Shown piece by piece: positions 1-5,436 of a DNA stretch of 7,802 nucleotides (the first letter of the stretch is position 1; every line of letters begins with the position of its first letter). The notes below the pieces were generated by a model that was not told where the DNA came from, did no database searches, and was given only the letters and a program-made list of their open reading frames with translations. The translations under genes and the position numbers were made by a program. The DNA lies in NCBI GenBank assembly GCA_016933985.1, contig JAFGTU010000530.1, positions 1-7,802 on the forward strand, given 5' to 3'. The DNA comes from Sedimentisphaerales bacterium. GTDB taxonomy: Bacteria > Planctomycetota > Phycisphaerae > Sedimentisphaerales > Anaerobacaceae.

Positions 1-86
1 GATGCATTCTGTGACACCAATTACATCGGAATGTCGGCATTGTTTTTGTCAGTACAAAACGTCCTCAAGAATGGCTAAAGTCCACA

Positions 87-1100
87 TTGCGAGAGTACAT
101 AGATAAGAATATTGCCAGTCTTGATCCGATAGAAGGTGTGTGGATGTTAGACCGCCTTGGGTACTCCCGCAAGACAATTGGCATTCTCAAAGATACGAAG
201 TCACCTACACGAGATTTTGTCGGAGTGTGGCTGGAGCAGAGTTCTCCGGTTCAGAAAGTTGGGCAGGTTATGTGTAATGTCCAGAAAACGGCTCATGTCA
301 AATCTTATGTTGCTGGTTTTCACAACATCGACAAACCACCGTCTATTTACGATGCCACAATGGCCGACGATAACTCACTTGCATTCATTATCAAAAATTC
401 GCGTTCGGGAGTGTCCATGGCATATTCGTTTGCAAAGATATATCCTCACGTTGCTGCAACAACCTCTGAGTCCAAAGTTGAACCTCCCAAGACTGTTTCA
501 CAAGGCACAGGTTTTGCTGTGTCGCCTGATGGGCATATAGTAACTGCTCACCACGTTGTCGAAGGTGCAAAAACGATAAAGGTCTATCTGTCAAAGGATA
601 CTTTTGGCTCTGCAACAATCCTCCGCACTGATCCACCGAACGATTTAGCGGTACTGAAGGTGGAAAACACAATTCCGGTCTTCTTGCCGGTTGCTCCGAT
701 GAGGTCTGTCAAAACGGGGGACAGGGTCTTCACAATAGGTTTTCCTGTCCGTTCGATTCTTGGCGAAGAAGCGAAGTATACAGAGGGAGTGGTTAGTTCT
801 CTATCCGGCATACAAGACACGGCATCATTCCTTCAAATCACTGTTCCTGTTCAACCCGGCAATTCCGGTGGGCCCTTGGTAAATGAGAAGGGCGAAGTTG
901 TGGGAGTAATCACTTCAACAGCAGCGATACTCTCGTTCATCGAGGAAAGCGGCGCTTTGCCGCAAAACGTCAATTGGGCTGTCAAGGCTGATTATCTCAG
1001 ACCCCTGATTGAGTTGCCCACGATAGACAAGAAACAGCTTAGTAGAGAAGAAGTCATAGCTTCGGTGAAAAAGGCAACATTCCTCATCGAGACAGAGTGA
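87..1100 (+). CDS. Trypsin-like serine protease (S1C/HtrA type), N-terminus uncertain or truncated
   Basis: Predicted serine endopeptidase with a chymotrypsin fold. The triad of the HtrA/DegP family is visible: His156 in TAHHVV, Asp186 in NDLAVLKV and Ser260 in GNSGGP, and GEVVGV follows the serine as in family members. No PDZ domain follows; the protein ends about 77 residues after the serine. Residues 1-120 form a separate N-terminal domain with LDPIEGVW near residue 12, a motif I recall from uncharacterised trypsin-like peptidases. The start is a problem. TTG at 87 has no good ribosome binding site. The frame stays open upstream to a TGA at 12-14 but contains no ATG, GTG or TTG there. The ATG at 144 has AGAAGG about 7 bases upstream but would cut into the LDPIEGVW domain. 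No signal peptide is visible from any of these starts, so the gene may have lost its 5' end or be frameshifted near position 12. The protease identity is secure; substrate and location are unknown. Confidence 0.85.
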   Translation: MREYIDKNIASLDPIEGVWMLDRLGYSRKTIGILKDTKSPTRDFVGVWLEQSSPVQKVGQVMCNVQKTAHVKSYVAGFHNIDKPPSIYDATMADDNSLAFIIKNSRSGVSMAYSFAKIYPHVAATTSESKVEPPKTVSQGTGFAVSPDGHIVTAHHVVEGAKTIKVYLSKDTFGSATILRTDPPNDLAVLKVENTIPVFLPVAPMRSVKTGDRVFTIGFPVRSILGEEAKYTEGVVSSLSGIQDTASFLQITVPVQPGNSGGPLVNEKGEVVGVITSTAAILSFIEESGALPQNVNWAVKADYLRPLIELPTIDKKQLSREEVIASVKKATFLIETE

Positions 1101-1127
1101 GCTTGCCAGCAATTCGCCAACCCCCCT

Positions 1128-1217
1128 TCTCGCGGCTACTTTGCGCTCGTACAATCGCCCCTGCTGCTGTTGTTTTTGTGAGCATCGCCCTTCGCTCTTT
1201 CGCAGCTTTGTTCGCGG
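1128..1217. repeat. Diverged direct repeat, copy A
   Basis: This 90-base block aligns without gaps to 2083-2172 at 71 of 90 positions. Of the 19 differences, 15 are transitions. The best block is the last 60 bases (48 of 60 identical), which ends with the shared CTTTGTTCGCGG. A further shared CCAACC lies just upstream (1117-1122 here, 2074-2079 in copy B), separated by 5 and 3 bases respectively. The plus strand is pyrimidine-rich. The copy begins 27 bases after the protease stop codon. It has no obvious internal inverted symmetry. Confidence 0.85.
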
Positions 1218-1279
1218 CCCACGTTTTTCTTGCGTCCGAAAACTCATTTGCGGCCTTAAAATCGCTGTTCTCACTTTCC

Positions 1280-1303
1280 CAAACGGGCGGTTTGAGTTTT
1301 TTT
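1280..1303 (+). terminator. Weak terminator-like hairpin
   Basis: CAAAC (1280-1284) can pair with GTTTG (1290-1294) around a 5-base loop. A run of seven T follows at 1297-1303 after two spacer bases. The stem is short, so this is a plausible but weak intrinsic terminator for the protease transcript. Confidence 0.35.
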
Positions 1304-1324
1304 CATCTTTTCAATACTTTCTTC

Positions 1325-1353
1325 TTGAACAAACGCAGCCGATAGGCGATAAT
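1325..1353 (+). promoter_or_regulatory. Candidate sigma70-like promoter of the NYN gene
   Basis: TTGAAC (1325-1330, 4 of 6 matches to TTGACA) and GATAAT (1348-1353, 5 of 6 matches to TATAAT) are separated by exactly 17 bases. Transcription would begin near 1360. This gives a leader of about 80 bases before the NYN start codon, and that leader contains the hairpins listed below. The upstream region is T-rich. Confidence 0.5.
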
Positions 1354-1360
1354 TTAGGTA

Positions 1361-1386
1361 GATCCCTGGCAGGATCAACTGTCAGG
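1361..1386 (+). other. Leader hairpin with two alternative foldings
   Basis: GATCC (1361-1365) can pair with GGATC (1372-1376). In competition, CCTGGCA (1365-1371) can pair with TGTCAGG (1380-1386) through seven pairs including one G-U. The two stems share bases and exclude each other. Neither overlaps the stem of the terminator that follows. The element lies at the expected 5' end of the NYN transcript. Confidence 0.4.
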
Positions 1387-1387
1387 C

Positions 1388-1418
1388 CCCAGACTTCTTC
1401 GGACGTCTGGGTTTTTTT
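1388..1418 (+). terminator. Strong intrinsic terminator in the leader of the NYN gene
   Basis: CCCAGAC (1388-1394) pairs perfectly with GTCTGGG (1405-1411). Inside, after a T/C mismatch, TC pairs with GA around a TTCG tetraloop. Seven T follow immediately (1412-1418). It lies 35 bases downstream of a good promoter and 21 bases upstream of the NYN ATG, so it would end a transcript of roughly 60 bases unless bypassed. It could be an attenuator, the end of a small RNA, or a terminator for upstream transcription. Confidence 0.7.
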
Positions 1419-1439
1419 GTTTAGACAGGCGATAAGGGA

Positions 1440-2048
1440 ATGGCCCGCTATTGTTTTTATATTGACGGTTTCAACGTATATTACGCACTTCAAGAAAGGC
1501 CGCAGTACCGCAAGTACAAGTGGCTCAATTATCGTAAGCTTGCTGAGACTGTGATCCGTGCACACGACACAATCGCGGGTATTTTCTATTTTACGGCTTT
1601 GGTAAAATGGAAACCGGAGTCTGTAAAACGCCATGAACAATATATCAAGGCCCTGCGGTCGGCAGGGGTCGAGATAGTTCGCGGCCGATTCATGAGAAAG
1701 AAGATACGATGTCACGTGTGCAACGAGTACTTTGTCACTCACGAGGAAAAACAATCTGATGTCAATATAGCTTTGAAGGTTCTTGGTGATGCGGTTGACG
1801 ATGTCTATGACAGAGCCCTTATTATTTCTGCGGACAGCGATCTGCTTCCAGTTATCAAGAGCGTTCAGAAACATGCGCCCGACAAGGAAATAGGGGTGAT
1901 GTTCCCGATCACACTTACGAGCTTTGAACTGCGTCAAAACGTTGCTTTTCGGTTTAAGATGCAAGAGAAGCTGCTTAGCGCGTGTCAGTTTCCTGACGAA
2001 GTCAAAATTGGCAGTTCGAGCGTCACCAGACCGGAGTCATGGCGATAG
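1440..2048 (+). CDS. NYN (PIN-like) domain protein, putative ribonuclease
   Basis: Complete 202-residue protein of the NYN branch of the PIN nuclease superfamily, metal-dependent enzymes that mostly cut RNA. Acidic residues expected to bind the metal are present: Asp9 in YIDGFN, Asp107 in KQSDVNIAL, and Asp132 and Asp134 in SADSDLLPVI. A CxxC pair (Cys91, Cys94) followed by His101 sits in an insert before the second acidic motif and may bind zinc; this combination is, as I recall, seen in one NYN subfamily. The C-terminus RPESW also fits that subfamily, so the gene appears full length. ATG at 1440 is the only usable start, because an in-frame TAG lies at 1422-1424 and the conserved domain begins at once. 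AAGGGA abuts the ATG with no spacer, too close for normal Shine-Dalgarno pairing. The gene has its own promoter and leader terminator and is bracketed by direct repeats. Its substrate is unknown. Confidence 0.85.
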   Translation: MARYCFYIDGFNVYYALQERPQYRKYKWLNYRKLAETVIRAHDTIAGIFYFTALVKWKPESVKRHEQYIKALRSAGVEIVRGRFMRKKIRCHVCNEYFVTHEEKQSDVNIALKVLGDAVDDVYDRALIISADSDLLPVIKSVQKHAPDKEIGVMFPITLTSFELRQNVAFRFKMQEKLLSACQFPDEVKIGSSSVTRPESWR

Positions 2049-2082
2049 CGATCACTCTTTTTTCACGCGTGCACCAACCTAC

Positions 2083-2172
2083 TCTCACGGCCATTTGGCG
2101 TTTGTAGAATCGTCCCCCCTACTGTTGTTTTCGTAAGGATCGCTTTTCGCTCTCTCACAACTTTGTTCGCGG
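2083..2172. repeat. Diverged direct repeat, copy B
   Basis: Second copy of the block at 1128-1217 (71 of 90 identical, ungapped), in the same orientation. It begins 34 bases after the NYN stop codon and ends 14 bases before the stop codon of the convergent top6A gene. It therefore occupies most of the 138-base convergent intergenic region. The change from the AT-richer left part to GC-rich DNA happens at its right edge. I saw no convincing terminator for either converging gene here. Confidence 0.85.
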
Positions 2173-2186
2173 ACTAACCTTCTTAA

Positions 2187-3269
2187 TCATGGCAGGAATT
2201 TCTTTGGGGATGCGAGCTTTTCGGGCAGGTAGTGGTTGATTACATAGTTTAGGTCATGGACGGCGAAGGCCTGCTGCTCGGCCCTGACTTTCATTTCTAA
2301 CAACTGCTTTATCGCATCCTGCCACGGCTTGAAGTGCTGCACAAACGGGTCGTTCTTGAGGGCGTCCGTAGCGCGTTTGATATCGACGTCCTTGAGCGGA
2401 TGGGTGGGCAGCTTGTAATCGATGATATCCTGCGGCGTAACGCCGAGGAACTTGGCGTTGGGCGCGCAGAAGTAGCGGTTGATGTGCGCCGCGTTGCCCG
2501 AGCCGACCTTCAGGGTGCGGTAGATGTTGAACATTCCGTAAGGGTCGCAATCGACAAACGCATAGACCGGCAGCTTCAGCTCGTCCGCCAGCCGACGGAT
2601 AAAACGCCGGCACGCGCGAGTGGGAACGCCCCCCATAGAGACGAGGATGCAGTTGGCCTGCCGCCAGTAGCCGTGTTTGACCAGACGCTGGAACATGCCC
2701 GCCGTCTCAATGGCGAGGACGAATTTGGCCTCCGTCTCGAATTTCAAATGTTCGACGGAGATCGGGATCGAATATGCCCCCGAGCCGAACTTCGTGCAGT
2801 CGATCTCCAGCTTCTTGCCCGTATTCGGGTCGCGGTCGATAACGATAAGCTTGCCTGCGACCTCCCCGCCCTTTTCCTCCGGAATAAAGCCCAACTGCTC
2901 CCGGTTGACCTCGAACATCGCCTCGATATCGTCGATAACGGTATCGGACTCGGGCTGTTCGTCGAAGCGGGCGTCGTCCCAGTTCTTCGAGACGTAGTAT
3001 GCCTCTCGCTTGGTCATAATCTCATCATCCTCGACGAGGGTCTTGGCCTGCGACATCATCCGCAAGGTTTGGGCGAAGGTCTTGACCGTCGCGACGGTGA
3101 GCGTGCGCATCTTCTTCCTGCCCTTGAGCTCGAGGAAGCCTACGGCCGGGCGGTACTTCACGTTGCTCAACGAGCGCAGAGGAAACAACAGAGTCGGCTT
3201 CTTCTTCTGCTGGATCTTCGTTCTGACCGACCCGGCTGTTTCTTTTATCTTGTCGGCGACTTTTCTCAC
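2187..3269 (-). CDS. top6A: DNA topoisomerase VI subunit A (Spo11-like)
   Basis: Catalytic, DNA-cleaving subunit of type IIB topoisomerase, which makes transient double-strand breaks through a tyrosyl-DNA link and works as A2B2 with Top6B. The 360 residues are normal for the family. The winged-helix (5Y-CAP) domain holds KREAYYVSKNW, with Tyr92 the probable nucleophile (second Tyr of the pair, by analogy with Spo11 RDIFY) and conserved Arg88. The Toprim domain shows Glu188 in AIETAGMF and Asp240/Asp242 in FVDCDPYGM, the metal-binding residues. The start is GTG at 3267-3269, supported by AAAGGAG (3276-3282) six bases upstream. It overlaps the top6B stop by four bases (GTGA), which implies translational coupling. 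The order B then A matches archaeal operons. All key residues are intact, so the enzyme should be active. Bacterial Top6A proteins are known in a few phyla. Confidence 0.96.
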   Translation of the reverse strand: MRKVADKIKETAGSVRTKIQQKKKPTLLFPLRSLSNVKYRPAVGFLELKGRKKMRTLTVATVKTFAQTLRMMSQAKTLVEDDEIMTKREAYYVSKNWDDARFDEQPESDTVIDDIEAMFEVNREQLGFIPEEKGGEVAGKLIVIDRDPNTGKKLEIDCTKFGSGAYSIPISVEHLKFETEAKFVLAIETAGMFQRLVKHGYWRQANCILVSMGGVPTRACRRFIRRLADELKLPVYAFVDCDPYGMFNIYRTLKVGSGNAAHINRYFCAPNAKFLGVTPQDIIDYKLPTHPLKDVDIKRATDALKNDPFVQHFKPWQDAIKQLLEMKVRAEQQAFAVHDLNYVINHYLPEKLASPKKFLP

Positions 3270-5068
3270 GAATGGCTCCTTTCGAGGACATCGGTCAACT
3301 GCCTGACCACGACTTTCTCCTGGTGCTCGGAAAGCCCTAACATTTCACGCAGCGCGATGGCGATATGCGGGATGTACTTCTGGATGAAGGCCTTCTTCTT
3401 CTCCGTCTCGGCGGTTTTACGCCGGCGACGGATAAATTGCGCCAGCTTCCGCCCGCATTCCTGCAGCGCCAGCTTGACCTCCTTGATTATCTCCGGATAG
3501 TGGGCGATGGCCTCCTTGCTCTCCGACGTGAAGGGCACCCATACCGACGCCATGTGGACAAGGATGACCAGCGGCCCGGCCGGCAGCGCCCCGGCAGACT
3601 GCTGCAGGGCGTAGTTGCGCCAGCCCGTCGCAAGAACCGACCGCGTCACCGCGCACGCCGCCTGCTGGTAGAGCAGCGGCACGCGATTGGCGTAACGAAG
3701 CACCTGTGCCAGCCCCTCGGAAGCAATAGTGCCGCCGTAGGCCAAAGCAGCCTCTATCTGGAACGGGTTGCCGCGATAGACCGACGGCGCACGAGTAACC
3801 GCCGTGTAGAAGTCGGCCTTGATTTGCTTCTTAAGTCCCGCCAGAAGCTCTTCGTCGCCGATCGGGCTGAGGCAATCCGTCGGAGGGCTCATTATCTTCG
3901 TTTGGTTGATGGCCTTGTGCAGGTTGTCCGCCTCTTGCCGGGCAATGCGTGTCGGCCGGGCACGCTCATAAATCTTGGCCTTATCGCAAATCTCTTTCGC
4001 AATCCGCATGCTCACGCGCGAAAAATCCGAATGAAGAAACGATTGCAGCGTGCGGGCCTTGGTATCGTGCAGCATCTTGATAAGCGCCCCCAGCTCAACG
4101 CCGTAAGGATGAGGCTTGATCTCTCTTGTCTGCACGGGCAACTGGCTTGACGCCCGCTTATAGACCTTCTTCTCCCCCTCCGGAGTCGCAAAATATAGCG
4201 AAACGTGCGGGTTGGCGATAGCGGTCTGTTCGAGGTATGCCTCCACGGACTGCCGGCCCTTCTGGTACTTCGCCTCCAGCTCAATCTCGACCTTTGTCCC
4301 GCGCTCGGCGTTCCACTCGACGACTTCATCGGCGATAATTCGCGGCTCGTTCTTCTTGGCGTCGATCTCCAGCTTGTAGTGATGGGCCGGCTTAGTGCGC
4401 GAGGTCTTCGACGTAATGGCAGTCGGTTTGCCCGTTGTGAGCTGGCCATACATCCCCGCCGCCGATATCCCGATACCCTGCTGCCCGCGGGACATCTTGA
4501 GCCGGTGAAACTTCGAACCGTAAAGCAGCTTGGCGAAAATCCGGGGGATCTGGTCCTTGAGTATGCCGGGCCCGTTATCCTCGATTGTCACTACGAAGCG
4601 GTTTTCATCCTTGCCCGGCGCGATTACAACGCTCACATCAGGCAAGATCCCCCCGTCTTCGCAGGCGTCGAGCGAGTTATCAACCCCCTCCTTGATGGTC
4701 GTGAGCAATGCCTTGCGAGGGTTGTCGAACCCTAACAGGTGCCGATTCTTGATGAAGAATTCCGCAACGGAGATATCGCGCTGCTGCAGCGCCATATCTT
4801 CGGCCGTCAAGCCGCGATGCTCCTCCATGGGAGCCTCTTCAATTGCCATCTTCGCCTTTGGCTTAGTTTCTTTGTAGAGACGGCGAGGTTTCTTCGCAAT
4901 TCTCTTCGCAGCCTTCTTAACGTGTTTCTTGGCGGTTTTTTTCGGGCTTTTCTTGGTTGCATTCTTTGCAGTTGATTTGGCCTTTTTCGAGGTTCTGCTC
5001 CTATTCTCGACAGCCTTGCCGGCTGCTCTAACCTTCGACTTCGCCGGCTTATTGCTGGCTTTTCCCAT
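3266..5068 (-). CDS. top6B: DNA topoisomerase VI subunit B, with a Lys/Ala-rich N-terminal tail
   Basis: ATPase subunit that drives strand passage by topoisomerase VI. From ATG at 5068 it has 600 residues. Residues 1-73 form a basic low-complexity tail (24 Lys, 6 Arg, 2 Glu) rich in AKK, resembling a histone H1 tail. The GHKL ATPase domain follows: Glu127 and Asn131 in KEGVDNSLDA, Asp164 in IEDNGPGI, and the lid motif SRGQQGIGIS at 193-202. A middle region (about 300-420) fits the H2TH domain. The transducer domain contains the switch lysine Lys518 in VPFTSESKEA. The C-terminus is Arg/Lys-rich. I chose the start at 5068 because AAGGA (5078-5082) lies nine bases upstream. The frame stays open to 5212, but those 48 residues are compositionally unlike the family and lack such a site. 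It is the first gene of the operon and overlaps top6A. Confidence 0.95.
   Translation of the reverse strand: MGKASNKPAKSKVRAAGKAVENRSRTSKKAKSTAKNATKKSPKKTAKKHVKKAAKRIAKKPRRLYKETKPKAKMAIEEAPMEEHRGLTAEDMALQQRDISVAEFFIKNRHLLGFDNPRKALLTTIKEGVDNSLDACEDGGILPDVSVVIAPGKDENRFVVTIEDNGPGILKDQIPRIFAKLLYGSKFHRLKMSRGQQGIGISAAGMYGQLTTGKPTAITSKTSRTKPAHHYKLEIDAKKNEPRIIADEVVEWNAERGTKVEIELEAKYQKGRQSVEAYLEQTAIANPHVSLYFATPEGEKKVYKRASSQLPVQTREIKPHPYGVELGALIKMLHDTKARTLQSFLHSDFSRVSMRIAKEICDKAKIYERARPTRIARQEADNLHKAINQTKIMSPPTDCLSPIGDEELLAGLKKQIKADFYTAVTRAPSVYRGNPFQIEAALAYGGTIASEGLAQVLRYANRVPLLYQQAACAVTRSVLATGWRNYALQQSAGALPAGPLVILVHMASVWVPFTSESKEAIAHYPEIIKEVKLALQECGRKLAQFIRRRRKTAETEKKKAFIQKYIPHIAIALREMLGLSEHQEKVVVRQLTDVLERSHS
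3276..3282 (-). promoter_or_regulatory. Ribosome binding site of top6A (decides the GTG start)
   Basis: AAAGGAG on the minus strand, six bases before the GTG at 3267-3269 and inside the end of top6B. It supports the unusual start codon and reinitiation by ribosomes leaving top6B. Confidence 0.8.
4850..5068 (-). other. Histone H1-like tail coding segment of top6B
   Basis: This segment encodes residues 1-73 of Top6B. Lys and Arg make up 30 of 73 residues, with Ala, Ser, Thr and Pro filling most of the rest, in AKK/KKA steps such as KKTAKKHVKKAAKR. It precedes the first conserved residues of the GHKL domain (about residue 85 on). It is probably disordered and DNA-binding; that role is inferred from composition only. 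Confidence 0.7.
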
Positions 5069-5077
5069 TGGCTCGGT

Positions 5078-5082
5078 TCCTT
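5078..5082 (-). promoter_or_regulatory. Ribosome binding site of top6B (decides the start)
   Basis: AAGGA on the minus strand, nine bases upstream of the ATG at 5066-5068. It supports a 600-residue Top6B rather than the 648-residue open frame from 5212. Confidence 0.7.
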
Positions 5083-5164
5083 GGCGATATATTGGTTTCG
5101 GCCGGACAGTATAAACCCACGTCGCAATCCGGATATGTCCAGACCTGCTTGCATAATGGCCTCC

Positions 5165-5193
5165 GTGATAGCAGAAAGCCGCTCCGGCGTCAA
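5165..5193 (-). promoter_or_regulatory. Possible promoter of the top6BA operon
   Basis: On the minus strand, TTGACG (5188-5193, 5 of 6 matches) and TATCAC (5165-5170, 4 of 6 matches) are separated by 17 bases. Transcription would start near 5158, giving a leader of about 90 bases. The -10 match is mediocre, so this is tentative. Confidence 0.3.
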
Positions 5194-5218
5194 GCGTCCT
5201 TGCACAGTTCACTGACGC

Positions 5219-5230
5219 GACATAAATGTC
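5219..5230. promoter_or_regulatory. Perfect palindrome GACAT-AA-ATGTC, possible operator
   Basis: A 12-base element of two 5-base arms with a 2-base centre, about 26 bases upstream of the candidate top6B -35 box. Its left arm with the preceding C reads CGACA, the same half-site found three times at the GAF-gene promoter. This suggests, but does not prove, that a common regulator binds both sides. Confidence 0.35.
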
Positions 5231-5372
5231 ATATCGACGTGATTCGGTGTCCCAATACAGTCTTCCCGCGCCAAGATCGAGCCAATTCGAACCTAATCCT
5301 CATATCTCTTTATACAGCAAATACTTATAAGACTTTGCCCCTTGCTTATAGTTCATATTAGCAGAAATCGCT

Positions 5373-5400
5373 TTGAGATGCGACAAGAGTGTCGTACAAT
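5373..5400 (+). promoter_or_regulatory. Sigma70-like promoter of the GAF/PEP operon
   Basis: TTGAGA (5373-5378, 5 of 6) and TACAAT (5395-5400, 5 of 6) are separated by 16 bases. Transcription would start near 5407, about 30 bases before the ATG at 5437. No sigma54 GG-N10-GC element was found here, although the downstream gene resembles NifA. Confidence 0.6.
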
Positions 5401-5409
5401 TATGTCGTA
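5381..5409. promoter_or_regulatory. Operator-like repeats within the promoter
   Basis: CGACA (5381-5385) and TGTCG (5390-5394) form a perfect inverted repeat around AGAG, lying exactly in the spacer between the -35 and -10 boxes. TGTCGTA occurs at 5390-5396 and again at 5403-5409, 13 bases apart. A protein bound here would block RNA polymerase, so repression is the likely mode. Autoregulation by the adjacent HTH protein is possible. Confidence 0.5.
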
Positions 5410-5436
5410 TAGTACGCGATAACGGATTCGACTGAA

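Larger units (their letters stand above)
5069..5436. other. Divergent intergenic region between top6B and the GAF regulator
   Basis: This 368-base region separates two divergent operons and is locally AT-rich around 5290-5430. It holds the top6B ribosome binding site, a possible minus-strand promoter (5165-5193), a perfect small palindrome (5219-5230), and the plus-strand promoter with its operator-like repeats (5373-5409). I found no credible small gene in it. Confidence 0.7.

Noticed and set aside
1117..1217. Repeat as an integron attC site
   Set aside because: The cassette-like layout invites it, but the flanking sequences do not match RYYYAAC or GTTRRRY (for example the base after GTT is C), and I found no imperfect inverted symmetry that could fold into an attC hairpin. 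No integrase is in the window.
1311..1964. 217-codon minus-strand open frame opposite the NYN gene
   Set aside because: It covers the leader and the NYN gene in antisense, shows no recognisable motif, and its length is explained by the shadow of the conserved plus-strand gene.
2049..2186. Bidirectional terminator between the NYN gene and top6A
   Set aside because: A run of T occurs near 2058-2063 but no adjacent GC-rich stem could be formed on either strand.
2334..4150. Long plus-strand open frames (2334-3500 and 3365-4150) opposite the topoisomerase genes
   Set aside because: They are antisense shadows in GC-rich DNA where stop codons are rare. They are rich in Arg, Leu and Val with no domain, while the minus strand encodes intact Top6A and Top6B.
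4850..5068. The Lys/Ala-rich stretch as a separate small histone-like gene
   Set aside because: It is in frame and continuous with the GHKL domain, with no stop or new start signal between, so it is a tail of Top6B rather than an independent gene.
5069..5212. N-terminal extension of Top6B to the upstream ATG at 5212
   Set aside because: The 48 extra residues do not resemble the family and lack a ribosome binding site at their start, whereas AAGGA is well placed before the ATG at 5068.
5350..5436. Sigma54 promoter before the NifA-like gene
   Set aside because: No GG-N10-GC element with the usual context was found, and a sigma70-like promoter fits better.
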